Source of the DNA: Pseudomonas anguilliseptica
GTDB lineage: Bacteria > Pseudomonadota > Gammaproteobacteria > Pseudomonadales > Pseudomonadaceae
Direction: 5' to 3'
Assembly (NCBI RefSeq): GCF_900105355.1
Contig: NZ_FNSC01000001.1
Coordinates: 2,108,001-2,172,000, forward strand
Length of the DNA: 64,000 nucleotides
Numbering within the stretch: the stretch's first letter is position 1; each line of letters begins with the position of its first letter. Below the pieces are notes generated by a model. That model searched no databases. It saw only the letters and a list, made by a program, of their open reading frames with translations, and was not told where the DNA came from. Shown here piece by piece: positions 8,045 to 16,057 of the stretch. The position numbers were made by a program, and so were the translations under genes.

Positions 8045-8919
8045 ATGTTCGGATCACAGCTTCGCAGTGAGTTGCAGCAGTGCCTGCTGCAACTGGCAAC
8101 CAGCCGGCAGGTTATCGAGTCCATCCGACAAACCTTCGCCATGATCGAGTTCACCGCCCAGGGCGAGATACTCGATGCCAACCCGCCATTTCTCGCAGCC
8201 ATGGGCTATCGCCTGTAAGATATCCGCGGCCAGCATCACCGCATGTTCTGCAGCAAGGAGCAGGTGGCGAGCCCGGCTTATGCGCAGTTCTGGCGGCGTC
8301 TGGCCGATGGCGAGAGCTTCAGTGACCGCTATATGCGTATTGCCAAGGGCGGCCGTGAGGTCTGGCTGGAAGCCAGCTATATGCCGGTGCGCGACCCCCA
8401 GGGAGTGGTCATCAAGGTCATCAAACTGGCTGCCGACATCACCGAGCGCATGCATGCCGAGCATCAGCATGATAGTTACCTGAAGGCGATCAACCGTTCG
8501 ACGGCGGTGATCGAGTTCAATCTGGCCGGTGAGGTGCAGGATGCCAATGAGAACTTCCTCAGCACCATGGGCTATCGCCTGGAGGAAGTGCGTGGCGTGC
8601 ATCACCGTCAGTTCTGCACCCATGAGGATGCGGCGAGTGATGACTATCGGCGCTTCTGGCAGCGCCTGAACCAGGGCGAGTTTATTTCCGATCGCTTCAA
8701 ACGCGTGACCAAAAGTGGTCGTGTGGTGTGGCTGCGCGCCACTTATAACCCCCTATATGACGCGGCTGGTCGGTTATATGGGGTGGTCAAGTTCGCCAGT
8801 GACATCACCAACCAGGTGGAGCATCGCGAGGCCGAATCCGCCGCTGCCCAGCTGGCTTTTGATATCGCCCGGGAAACCGATGAAAGCGCGATAAAGGGCG
8901 CCGAAACGGTCGAAGAAAC
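8045..8919 (+). pseudogene. BdlA-like PAS-PAS chemoreceptor, 5' fragment (nonsense codon and IS66 insertion)
   Basis: The frame starts at ATG 8045 with GAGG eight bases upstream. It encodes a soluble protein with two tandem PAS domains (about 30-150 and 155-275 of the joined protein) leading into a methyl-accepting domain. Codon 58 is TAA (8216-8218). The second PAS has glutamate at the matching place (GYRLEEVRG against GYRL-stop-DIRG), so a G-to-T change of GAA is the simplest cause. The IS66 element then cuts the gene at 8919. Removing the IS and one 8-bp duplication gives a 438-codon frame (apart from the TAA) ending at 11433. The PAS-PAS-MCP order without membrane segments resembles BdlA, which triggers biofilm dispersal. 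A shorter protein from ATG 8243 could still be made. Confidence 0.85.
8912..8919. repeat. IS66 target site duplication, left copy
   Basis: GAAGAAAC is repeated at 10984-10991 directly outside the other IS end; 8 bp is the IS66-family duplication length. Confidence 0.95.
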
Positions 8920-9002
8920 GTAAGCGCTCCATAAACCTCATCTACAAATGATCCGCAGGCCAGCCAATGCTGAGCTCCAATTTCTTTCTGGAGCCAGCCG
9001 TC

Positions 9003-9362
9003 ATGATGCGCCCCGACGCCAAAGTCGAAAAAGTCTATCTATACCCCAAGCCGGTGGATTTCCGAAAATCCATCGATGGCCTGGCCGCCCTGGTCGAGCT
9101 GGATATCAAGGTGGCGGTGTTCGACCCGGTGCTGTTCGTCTTCCTCAACCGCGCGCGCAGCCGGGTGAAGATTTTGTATTGGGAGCGCAACGGCTTTTGC
9201 CTGTGGCTCAAGCGATTGGAGGCTGAACGCTTCAAGTCGCATCCGGAACCTGGCGAAGATGCGATCGTGCTGACGGCCCAGGAGTTGAACTGGTTGTTGG
9301 ACGGTATCGACCTGTGGCGCAACCGGCCGCACCAGGTTTTGACCCCTAGGTTCGTCACCTGA
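9003..9362 (+). CDS. tnpB: IS66 accessory protein TnpB (copy 1)
   Basis: A 119-residue IS66 Orf2 protein with the family signature VYLYPKPVDFRKSIDGLAAL and the ILYWERNGFCLW segment. It is required with TnpC for IS66 transposition, but its molecular role is unclear. I chose ATG 9003 over 8967, because relatives begin MMRPDAKVEK and a GGAG lies 9 bases upstream. It is followed by tnpC after 18 bp. Confidence 0.9.
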   Translation: MMRPDAKVEKVYLYPKPVDFRKSIDGLAALVELDIKVAVFDPVLFVFLNRARSRVKILYWERNGFCLWLKRLEAERFKSHPEPGEDAIVLTAQELNWLLDGIDLWRNRPHQVLTPRFVT

Positions 9363-9380
9363 GCCGGTATAATCCACGGC

Positions 9381-10937
9381 ATGATTTCTGTGCCCGAAAC
9401 CCTTCCTGATGACCCCGCCGCGCTCAAGCAATTGCTCGCTGAGGTGTTGTCGTCGGCGCAGGAATTGGCCAAGGACAAGGATGGGCAGATCGAGCGCCTG
9501 CGCGAACAAAACGCGCTGTTGATCCAGCGCCTGTTCGGCCGTAAATCCGAGCAGAGCAGCGACCCGGATTCACCGCAGCTAGAGATGTTCAACGAAGCGG
9601 AAAGCCTGGCCGAAGCGGCGGCTGAAGCTCCGGCCGCTGAGGTCGAGGAAGAAGTCGTTGCGCCGACCAAGCGCCGCGGCAAGCGCAAGCCGTTACCGGC
9701 CGAACTACCGCGTGTCGAGGTCATCCACGAACTGCCCGAACACGAACTGACCTGCGAATGCGGTTGCCGCAAGCAGGCCATCGGCGAAGAAACCAGCGAG
9801 CAGCTGGAAATCATCCCGATGCAGGTTCAGGTGATCCGCCACATTCGCAAGACCTATGCCTGCAAGGCCTGCGAAAGCGCGCCGGTCACCGCTGACAAAC
9901 CGGCCCAACTGATCGAGAAAAGGCTGGCCAGCCCGAGCGTGCTGGCGATGCTGCTGACCAGCAAATACGCCGACGGCATCCCACTGTATCGCTTCGAAAA
10001 GATGCTCAGTCGCCATGGCATCGACATCCCCCGGCAGACCCTGGCGCGCTGGGTGATCCAGTGCGGCGAACTGCTACAACCGTTGCTCAACCTGATGCGC
10101 GACAGGCTGCTGGACAGTCCGGTGATCCACTGCGATGAAACCCGCGTGCAGGTGCTCAAGGAGCCTGGGCGCGATCCGAGCAGCCACTCCTGGATGTGGG
10201 TGCAGACCGGTGGCCCGCCTGGCAAACCGGTGATCCTCTTCGACTACACAACCAGCCGCGCGCAGGAGGTGCCGCTGCGCCTGCTCGACGGTTATCGCGG
10301 CTACCTGATGACCGACGATTACGCCGGCTACAACGCCGTGGCCGCACAACAAGGTGTTGAGCGCCTGGCCTGCTGGGCGCATGCGCGGCGCAAGTTCGTC
10401 GAAGCGCAAAAGGTGCAACCGAAGGGCAAAACCGGGCGTGCCGACATCGCGTTGGGGATGATCAACAAGCTCTACGGCATCGAGCGCGAACTTAAGGATG
10501 CCAGCGATGAACAGCGCTACCGGGGCCGCCAGCAGCACAGCCTACCGCTCCTCGATCAGCTCAAGACCTGGCTGGAGAAAACCCAGCCGCAGGTCACGGC
10601 GCAGAATGCCCTGGGCAAAGCAGTGAACTACCTGGCGAGCAACTGGAGCCGACTCGAACGCTACATCGAGGCTGGCCACCTGCCGATCGATAACAACGCT
10701 GCCGAGCGCGCGATCCGGCCCTTCGTCATAGGTCGCAAGAACTGGCTGTTCAGCGACACGCCGAAAGGCGCGACCGCCAGCGCCCAACTCTACAGCCTGG
10801 TGGAAACCGCCAAGACCAATGGCCAGGAGCCCTACGCCTGGCTGCGCCATGTCCTCGAACGCCTGCCGCTGGCCAACAGCGTTGAAGCCTACGAAGCGCT
10901 GCTGCCTTGGAACTGCCAACCAACGACGCCACTGTAA
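9381..10937 (+). CDS. tnpC: IS66 transposase TnpC (copy 1)
   Basis: A 518-residue DDE transposase. It has an N-terminal coiled coil with a leucine-rich stretch (1-60), an acidic linker, a zinc-finger-like CECGC...CKACES region (about 125-170), and the catalytic core with D in [11 protein letters not shown] and in TDDYAGYNA, then E in [19 protein letters not shown]. It is intact and full length, so this copy should be able to move. The encoded protein is identical to that of copy 2. Confidence 0.95.
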   Translation: MISVPETLPDDPAALKQLLAEVLSSAQELAKDKDGQIERLREQNALLIQRLFGRKSEQSSDPDSPQLEMFNEAESLAEAAAEAPAAEVEEEVVAPTKRRGKRKPLPAELPRVEVIHELPEHELTCECGCRKQAIGEETSEQLEIIPMQVQVIRHIRKTYACKACESAPVTADKPAQLIEKRLASPSVLAMLLTSKYADGIPLYRFEKMLSRHGIDIPRQTLARWVIQCGELLQPLLNLMRDRLLDSPVIHCDETRVQVLKEPGRDPSSHSWMWVQTGGPPGKPVILFDYTTSRAQEVPLRLLDGYRGYLMTDDYAGYNAVAAQQGVERLACWAHARRKFVEAQKVQPKGKTGRADIALGMINKLYGIERELKDASDEQRYRGRQQHSLPLLDQLKTWLEKTQPQVTAQNALGKAVNYLASNWSRLERYIEAGHLPIDNNAAERAIRPFVIGRKNWLFSDTPKGATASAQLYSLVETAKTNGQEPYAWLRHVLERLPLANSVEAYEALLPWNCQPTTPL

Positions 10938-10983
10938 AACGCAAAACCTCTCCAGAGGGAGGTGGGGTCTATGGAGCGCTTAC

Positions 10984-11433
10984 GAAGAAACCATGCAGAT
11001 GGTGCGCGGCATTGCCGCTGAGTTGACGCATGTTTCCGAGAATGTTGGCGCTTTGAACACTCAATCCGAGCGTATCAGTAGCATTGTTCAGGTTATTCGT
11101 GGCATCGCCGAGCAGACCAATCTGCTGGCCCTCAATGCGGCCATCGAAGCTGCCCGTGTAGGCGAGCAGGGACGCGGTTTTGCCGTGGTGGCTGACGAGG
11201 TGCGCAACCTGGCGGCCCGCACCAGTCAGGCGACGGTCGAGATCAACGACGTGGTGCGTCTCAATCATGACCTGGCGCTGAAGGCGGTCAGTGGCATGGA
11301 TGGCAGCAAGCAGAAAACGGAACAGGGCGTGCTATTGGCCAACAAGGCGGGTGAGGTGATGCTGGAAATCCGCGATGAGGCGCAGCGCGTGGTGGATGCC
11401 ATTGGGCAATTTACCCAGGCCATGCAGGACTAA
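10984..11433 (+). pseudogene. BdlA-like chemoreceptor, 3' fragment (signalling domain)
   Basis: This piece holds the methyl-accepting hairpin with the conserved tip [20 protein letters not shown] and [13 protein letters not shown]. It is cut from its PAS domains by the IS66 element. The first 8 bases are the duplicated target, and the frame joins exactly with the 5' fragment across it. Without the sensory half it has no clear start and no sensing function. An ATG in the IS end (10971) is out of frame here. Confidence 0.88.
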
Positions 11434-11434
11434 G

Positions 11435-11498
11435 AACCTGTTTACCATCTGCGGTATGTCGGCCATTCGGCGCTAGCTCGCGCGATCGTAAACAGGTT
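11435..11498. repeat. Inverted repeat between the chemoreceptor fragment and aguA
   Basis: Perfect 11-bp arms AACCTGTTTAC (11435-11445) and GTAAACAGGTT (11488-11498) enclose 42 bases and end in a T run. It may end transcription of the upstream gene, or be a dispersed palindromic element; the long loop is unusual for a terminator. Confidence 0.5.
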
Positions 11499-11532
11499 TT
11501 GCCTAACGCCCAAGCTGGCTGGGCATTAGCCC

Positions 11533-12639
11533 TTAGCGTTTCTGCGCTGCAGGCTGCTGCTGGGTGATGCAGTGGATATTGCCGCCGCCCAGCAGAATTT
11601 CCCGGCCCGGCACCATCACCACGCGGTGTGCGGGGAACAGGCGACGCAGGATGGCTTCAGCCTCGGCATCCTTGGGATCGTCGAACTTGGGCGCAATGAT
11701 GCCGCCGTTGACGATCAAGAAGTTGACGTAGGAGCCAGCCAGGCGGATCGACGGATCGCGCTCCTGGGTGCCGGCCACCAGATCCACCCCCGCACACTCT
11801 TCATCGCTGGCATACAGCGGGCCGGGTATCGGCATCTTGTGCACGATCAGTTGCCGGCCCTTGGCATCCCGAGCGCTTTCCAGCACGCGCATGGCCGCCT
11901 GACTGCGCGGGTAGTTGGGGTCTGCGGCATCGTCGGTCCAGGCCAGCAGCACTTCACCGGGGCGCACGTAGCAGCAGAAGTTGTCGACGTGGCCGTCGGT
12001 CTCGTCGTTGAACAGGCCGTCCGGCAGCCAGATCACGCTGTCGATTGCCAGGTGATCAGCCAGGTACTGCTCGATCTGCTCGCGGTTCAGGTGTGGGTTG
12101 CGGTTGGGGTTGAGCAGGCATTCCTCGGTAGTGATCAGGGTGCCTTCACCGTCGACATGGATCGAGCCGCCTTCGAGGATCAGCTCATCGGTGCGATAAC
12201 GCGCGCAACCTTCAATCTGCAGGATCTTGCGCGCCACCTGATCATCACGCACCCAGTTGGCGTACAGCCCGCCATTCAGACCGCCCCAGGCGTTGAACGC
12301 CCAGTCCACGCCGCGTACTTCGCCGCTGTTATTGGTGACGAAGGTCGGCCCGGTGTCGCGCACCCAGGCATCGTCGGTGGTGATCTCCACCACGCGGATA
12401 TTGGCGTGGGCCAGGCGCTCACTGGCGTTTTCATACTGGCCGGCGGGCACGCACACGGTCACCGGTTCAAACTCGGCAATCGCCTTGGCTACTGCAGTGA
12501 ACGCGGCTTGCGCAGGCTTGCCGCCCAGGCGCCAATTGTCCGGGCGCTCGGGCCAGACCATCCAGGTCTGGCTGTGGCTTTCCCATTCGGCAGGCATGCG
12601 GAAGCCGTCGGCGCGTGGGGTAGTCGTCAGGGTTGTCAT
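11533..12639 (-). CDS. aguA: Agmatine deiminase
   Basis: A 368-residue cytoplasmic enzyme converting agmatine to N-carbamoylputrescine and ammonia, the first step from agmatine to putrescine. The N-terminus [20 protein letters not shown] and the C-terminal [10 protein letters not shown] are diagnostic. The cysteine in the latter is residue 357, the known catalytic nucleophile position in P. aeruginosa AguA. The start at 12639 gives [13 protein letters not shown], the usual N-terminus; the frame is open further upstream but without similarity. It lies downstream of aguB on the same strand, separated by 74 bp. Confidence 0.97.
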   Translation of the reverse strand: MTTLTTTPRADGFRMPAEWESHSQTWMVWPERPDNWRLGGKPAQAAFTAVAKAIAEFEPVTVCVPAGQYENASERLAHANIRVVEITTDDAWVRDTGPTFVTNNSGEVRGVDWAFNAWGGLNGGLYANWVRDDQVARKILQIEGCARYRTDELILEGGSIHVDGEGTLITTEECLLNPNRNPHLNREQIEQYLADHLAIDSVIWLPDGLFNDETDGHVDNFCCYVRPGEVLLAWTDDAADPNYPRSQAAMRVLESARDAKGRQLIVHKMPIPGPLYASDEECAGVDLVAGTQERDPSIRLAGSYVNFLIVNGGIIAPKFDDPKDAEAEAILRRLFPAHRVVMVPGREILLGGGNIHCITQQQPAAQKR

Positions 12640-12713
12640 AGGGTCACCAAAACATTGAGCGGCACGGATGGGTATTAACGCAGTACGTCGCAACCCACCT
12701 TACAGGGGCGTTT
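12640..12713. repeat. aguB-aguA intercistronic spacer with degraded repeat
   Basis: The 74-bp spacer contains, on the minus strand, GTAAGGTGGGTTGCGACG followed by a partial inverse (ATACCCATCC). This resembles the GTAGGGTGGGTT family of dispersed Pseudomonas intergenic repeats. It separates two genes that are presumably cotranscribed. Confidence 0.4.
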
Positions 12714-13595
12714 TTACTCGGAGGCCAGATGGCCGTCGAGGGTTTTTAGCGGGCTATAGAGGTTGGGGCGACGGTCACGGAAGCTGCCCCAGGCGCTGCG
12801 GATATGCTCCAGCTGATCCAGGTCGAAGCTGTGCATCAGCACCGCTTCGTCGGTTTCGTTGGCTTCCTGTACCTTGGCACCGAACTGGTCGGCGATAAAC
12901 GACGAGCCATAGAAGTTGATGTGGTAATCGCCCTGATCTTCACGGCCGATGCGGTTGCTGGCGATCAGCGGCATCAGGTTGGCGCCGGCGTGGCCCTGCT
13001 GCACACGCTGCCAGTGGTCGCGTGAGCTGATGCTCGGGTCATGCGGCTCGCTGCCGATGGCGGTCGGGTAGAACAGAATCTCGGCACCCAGCAGCGCCAT
13101 GCTGCGCGCGCACTCGGGGAACCACTGGTCCCAGCAGATACCCACACCGATCTTGGCGTAGCGGGTGTTCCACACCTTGAAGCCGGTGTCGCCCGGGTTG
13201 AAGTAGTACTTCTCGTGGTAGCCCGGGCCATCCGGAATATGGCTTTTCCGATAAATCCCGAGGTTGCTGCCGTCGGCGTCGATGATCGCGATGCTGTTGA
13301 AGCGCGCGCGGCCGGCCAGCTCGTAGAAGCTGATCGGCAGGACCACTTGCAGTTCCTTGGCGATTTTCTGGAAGTGCAGGATCGCCGGGTTGCTCTCGGC
13401 CGGGGTGGCCAGTTGCAGGTAGTCCGGGTTGGGCTTCTGGCAGAAGTACGGCGCCTCGAACAGCTCTTGCAGCAGGATGATCTGTGCGCCCTTGCCGGCG
13501 GCCTGACGCACCAGCCGCTCAGCATTGGCGAGATTCGCAGCGGTGTCCCAGGAGCAGGCCATCTGGGTGGCGGCGACGGTGACGATACGGGGCAT
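12714..13595 (-). CDS. aguB: N-carbamoylputrescine amidase
   Basis: A 293-residue nitrilase-superfamily enzyme converting N-carbamoylputrescine to putrescine, CO2 and ammonia. The catalytic Glu (LLQELFEAPYF), Lys (in the YRKSHIPDGPGY region) and Cys (GVGICWDQWFPE) are all present. The start at 13595 is supported by GAGGTG just upstream. It is the first gene of an aguBA operon. In P. aeruginosa a divergent or upstream aguR regulator accompanies the operon; none is seen here. Confidence 0.97.
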   Translation of the reverse strand: MPRIVTVAATQMACSWDTAANLANAERLVRQAAGKGAQIILLQELFEAPYFCQKPNPDYLQLATPAESNPAILHFQKIAKELQVVLPISFYELAGRARFNSIAIIDADGSNLGIYRKSHIPDGPGYHEKYYFNPGDTGFKVWNTRYAKIGVGICWDQWFPECARSMALLGAEILFYPTAIGSEPHDPSISSRDHWQRVQQGHAGANLMPLIASNRIGREDQGDYHINFYGSSFIADQFGAKVQEANETDEAVLMHSFDLDQLEHIRSAWGSFRDRRPNLYSPLKTLDGHLASE

Positions 13596-13695
13596 GGTTT
13601 GGCACCTCAAGAGCAGTTGGGGCGGTCATCTGACACTAGCAGAGGCCGGCGACTGTGCCATGCCTCGCGGGCGAGTCATGGCAGTGGATGGCCTA

Positions 13696-13779
13696 TTTAT
13701 ATCCGATAAAAATCGACATTAAAAGCAAAATGTACGGCGAAAGATCAGTTTTTACCGATTTATATCGAATAAAAATCGA
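13696..13779. promoter_or_regulatory. Paired AT-rich repeats upstream of aguBA, candidate operators
   Basis: Two 21-bp near-identical direct repeats, TTTATATCCGATAAAAATCGA (first 20 bases at 13696) and its variant at 13759, differ at 2 of 21 positions. They start 63 bp apart, six helical turns. Both include CGAT-N4-ATCG-like inverted half sites (CGATAAAAATCG at 13704-13715 and CGATTTATATCG at 13757-13768). They lie 100-185 bp upstream of the aguB start, in an otherwise empty region. Confidence 0.5.
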
Positions 13780-13894
13780 ATTAATCTGCGCGGGCAAACT
13801 AAAGGTCGATCAAAGGCAAAGCGATACGTTGCCACGCAGGCTGAAGTGCTGCGGGCGAGGAAGAGTTTCAGAGGGGGTTGGGTAGAGCGAGGGG

Positions 13895-14104
13895 TCAGGC
13901 GCTGTAGCGTTTGTGCAGCTCGAATTGCTCGTGGCCGTCGTCCCAGCCGGCTTCCCAGGCGGCGATCAGCACATCGGCAGCGAGTCTGCGCGGGGCGTTG
14001 GTCTGTCCGGTCAGCCCTGCCATGTAGCCCTGTTGGTAAGCCTTGTTGAGGCTTTCCAGGCTCCAGTGCTGGTCATCTTCCGTGTTGAGGTCGGCGCAGG
14101 CCAT
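13895..14104 (-). CDS. Ribosome modulation factor-like small protein
   Basis: A 69-residue protein whose core LNKAYQQGYMAGLTGQTN, followed by IAAWEAGWDDGHEQ, follows the RMF pattern (AYxxGY.AG..G......W..GW..G). RMF dimerises and hibernates ribosomes in stationary phase. I chose the start at 14104 because the upstream in-frame extension lacks similarity and runs into the gshA terminator. It is more acidic than classical RMF, which is basic, so ribosome binding is not assured. It stands alone between gshA and aguB on the same strand. Confidence 0.65.
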   Translation of the reverse strand: MACADLNTEDDQHWSLESLNKAYQQGYMAGLTGQTNAPRRLAADVLIAAWEAGWDDGHEQFELHKRYSA

Positions 14105-14217
14105 GGCGGCAGCTCGCAGTGGATTTACCCATGCAATGCTAGCCGTATCACCTGGACAGGGCTGCGCCGCTGATCCCGCTTTTGCCACCGCTGGCGGTTT
14201 ATGTGATGCAGTTGGCG

Positions 14218-14248
14218 AAATGCCGGCTGCATGCGAGCCGGCATTTTT
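14218..14248. terminator. Hairpin terminator downstream of gshA
   Basis: An 11-bp perfect stem (14218-14228 with 14236-14246) with a 7-nt loop lies just beyond the gshA stop. The T run is stronger on the plus side; in the minus (gshA) direction three Ts follow. Confidence 0.65.
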
Positions 14249-14253
14249 CGGGG

Positions 14254-15834
14254 TTAGACCGCGTGGGCCAGGATGGTGGCCTGATAGGCTGCGGCAAAGC
14301 TGTCGAAATCGCCTTCTTCCTGGGCTTCCAGTTCCGCTTGGTCCTGCAGCGATTGCGCAGCGCTGGCCTCGAAGGCCGCTTGCTGTTCGGTGCTCAACGG
14401 CTGGCTGCGGAAGTACTCGGCGTGCAGCTTGCTCTGATGCAGGGCGAACTCGGTAAAGCTCAGGCCCTGTTGCAGTTGCGCCAACACCTGGGCGGACGGA
14501 GTCAGGCTGGGATCGACAACCTTGGCCTGTTGCGCCTGCAAGGCCAGGCTATGGGCGCTGTCGCCGTGGCTCTGGTCGAGCAGCTCGGCCAGCGGGCGGA
14601 TCTGCTCCAGCAACTCGTCAGCCCAGGCCTGCAGCACCACCGGCTGGCCATTGCGCTGCAGGTGCAGGCCCGGCCGGCGACCTTCCTTGACCACGGCCAG
14701 GAAGTTGTCGGTGCAGGCATGGCATTCGCCGCTTTCCAGCAGCGGGCTGTCGGCCAGCGCGCAGAACAGCAGGAAGGCGTCGAGGAAGCGCGACTCGATC
14801 AGATCGATACCCAGCGGCAGGAACGGGTTGATATCAAGGCAGCGCACTTCAACGTACTGCACGCCACGGGCCATCAGTGCCTGAATCGGCCGCTCGCCGC
14901 TGTAGGTCACGCGTTTCGGGCGGATATTCGAGTAGTACTCGTTCTCGATCTGCAGGATGTTGGTATTCAGTTGCAGCCACTCGCCGTTCTTCTTCGCGCC
15001 GATCTCCACGTAGGGCGGGTAGGGCGTACCGACCGCCTGGCGCAGGCTGTCGGTGTAGCTGGCCAGATCGTTGTAACAAGGCGTAAGGCCGGCCTGGGCA
15101 GTGCTCTGATAACCCAGATCACTCATGCGCAGGCTGGTGGCGTAGGGCAGGTAGAGGGTTTCTGCGCCCAGTTCCTGCAACTGATGTGGGCGGCCGCGCA
15201 TAAAGCCCTTGTGCAGCGCCGGTGAGGCACCGAACAGGTACATCAGCAGCCAGCTGTAGCGGCGGAAGTTGCGGATCAGCGCGATATAACGCGCCGACTG
15301 GTAATCCCGTGCGCTGCGCGTATCGCCTTCGGCCTGCTGCTGCAGTTGCCACAGTGCTTCCGGCAGGGAGAAGTTGTAGTGGATGCCGGCAATGCACTGC
15401 ATGGTCTTGCCGTAACGCAGGGCCAGGGCTTTGCGGTAGACGTACTTGAGTTCGCCGATATGCGAGCTGCCATAACGGGCGATCGGAATCGTCTCCTCGT
15501 CCGGCAGGGCGCAGGGCATCGACGGGCTCCACAGGTATTCGCCGTCCAGCTTGCTGTAGGCGAAGCGGTGGATCTGCTCGAGATCGGCCAGGGTCGCCGC
15601 CGGATCAGCCTCGGCCGGGGTGATAAATTCCAGCAGCGATTCGGAATAGTCGGTGGTGATCTGCGCGTGAGTCAGCGCCGAGCCGAGGGCGACCGGGTGC
15701 GGCGTGAGGGCCAGTTGGCCGTCGCCATCGACGCGCAGGCATTCGCGCTCGATACCGTGCAGGCATTGGGAAAGCAGGGAGAGGTTGGCGCGCTCGCCAA
15801 GCTGGGCCAGGCGGCGGTTTAACAGGTCGCTCAA
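14254..15834 (-). CDS. gshA: Glutamate-cysteine ligase
   Basis: A 526-residue cytoplasmic enzyme joining glutamate and cysteine, the first and limiting step of glutathione synthesis. The N-terminal [20 protein letters not shown] and [15 protein letters not shown] blocks are typical of the gamma-proteobacterial GshA family, as is the [10 protein letters not shown] block near residue 150. The start is a TTG at 15834: AGGAA lies 7 bases upstream, an in-frame TGA lies just before it, and the product begins MSDLLNRRL as in relatives. The weak start codon may limit expression. Full length. Confidence 0.96.
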   Translation of the reverse strand: MSDLLNRRLAQLGERANLSLLSQCLHGIERECLRVDGDGQLALTPHPVALGSALTHAQITTDYSESLLEFITPAEADPAATLADLEQIHRFAYSKLDGEYLWSPSMPCALPDEETIPIARYGSSHIGELKYVYRKALALRYGKTMQCIAGIHYNFSLPEALWQLQQQAEGDTRSARDYQSARYIALIRNFRRYSWLLMYLFGASPALHKGFMRGRPHQLQELGAETLYLPYATSLRMSDLGYQSTAQAGLTPCYNDLASYTDSLRQAVGTPYPPYVEIGAKKNGEWLQLNTNILQIENEYYSNIRPKRVTYSGERPIQALMARGVQYVEVRCLDINPFLPLGIDLIESRFLDAFLLFCALADSPLLESGECHACTDNFLAVVKEGRRPGLHLQRNGQPVVLQAWADELLEQIRPLAELLDQSHGDSAHSLALQAQQAKVVDPSLTPSAQVLAQLQQGLSFTEFALHQSKLHAEYFRSQPLSTEQQAAFEASAAQSLQDQAELEAQEEGDFDSFAAAYQATILAHAV

Positions 15835-16011
15835 GATTGCATTCCTTCACGCATCGGTCGCCTCAATATGGGGACGACAGGCGTGCTCTACAAGGGGGCG
15901 AGAAAACCGCGATCAGCGGTCGATAGCGCTTTATAACCCGAGGCGGGTGAAGAAGGTTATAGCTGGGCGCTGTGCTTTTGCGCCAGAGCGACGCGCGAGA
16001 GGCGGGCGCGG

Positions 16012-16044
16012 GGCCCACGGACATAGATCGTATGTCCGTGGGCC
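16012..16044. repeat. Perfect hairpin between tex and gshA
   Basis: A 14-bp perfect stem (16012-16025 with 16031-16044) with a 5-nt loop lies 14 bases after the tex stop. No T run follows in either direction, so it is not a standard intrinsic terminator; it may protect the tex 3' end or be a palindromic repeat. The rest of 15835-16057 shows no gene. Confidence 0.6.
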
Positions 16045-16057
16045 TGCGGGCGTTGGC

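Larger units (their letters stand above)
8920..10983 (+). mobile_element. IS66-family insertion sequence, copy 1 (2064 bp)
   Basis: The ends are near-perfect inverted repeats: GTAAGCGCTCCATAAACC on the left, and the complement of GTAAGCGCTCCATAGACC on the right. It carries tnpB and tnpC but no tnpA. It is flanked by the 8-bp duplication GAAGAAAC. Boundaries, length and encoded proteins are the same as in the copy at 53201-55264, implying recent movement. It lies inside the BdlA-like gene in the same orientation. Confidence 0.95.

Noticed and set aside
9368..9373. TATAAT before tnpC in the IS66 copies
   Set aside because: Only 7 bases before the tnpC start and the nearest TTGACC is 23 bp away, so it is not a convincing promoter.
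11572..12678. 368-codon open frame opposite aguA
   Set aside because: Shadow frame; aguA on the other strand has catalytic residues and family length.
14182..15225. 347-codon open frame opposite gshA
   Set aside because: Shadow frame of gshA without any domain signature.
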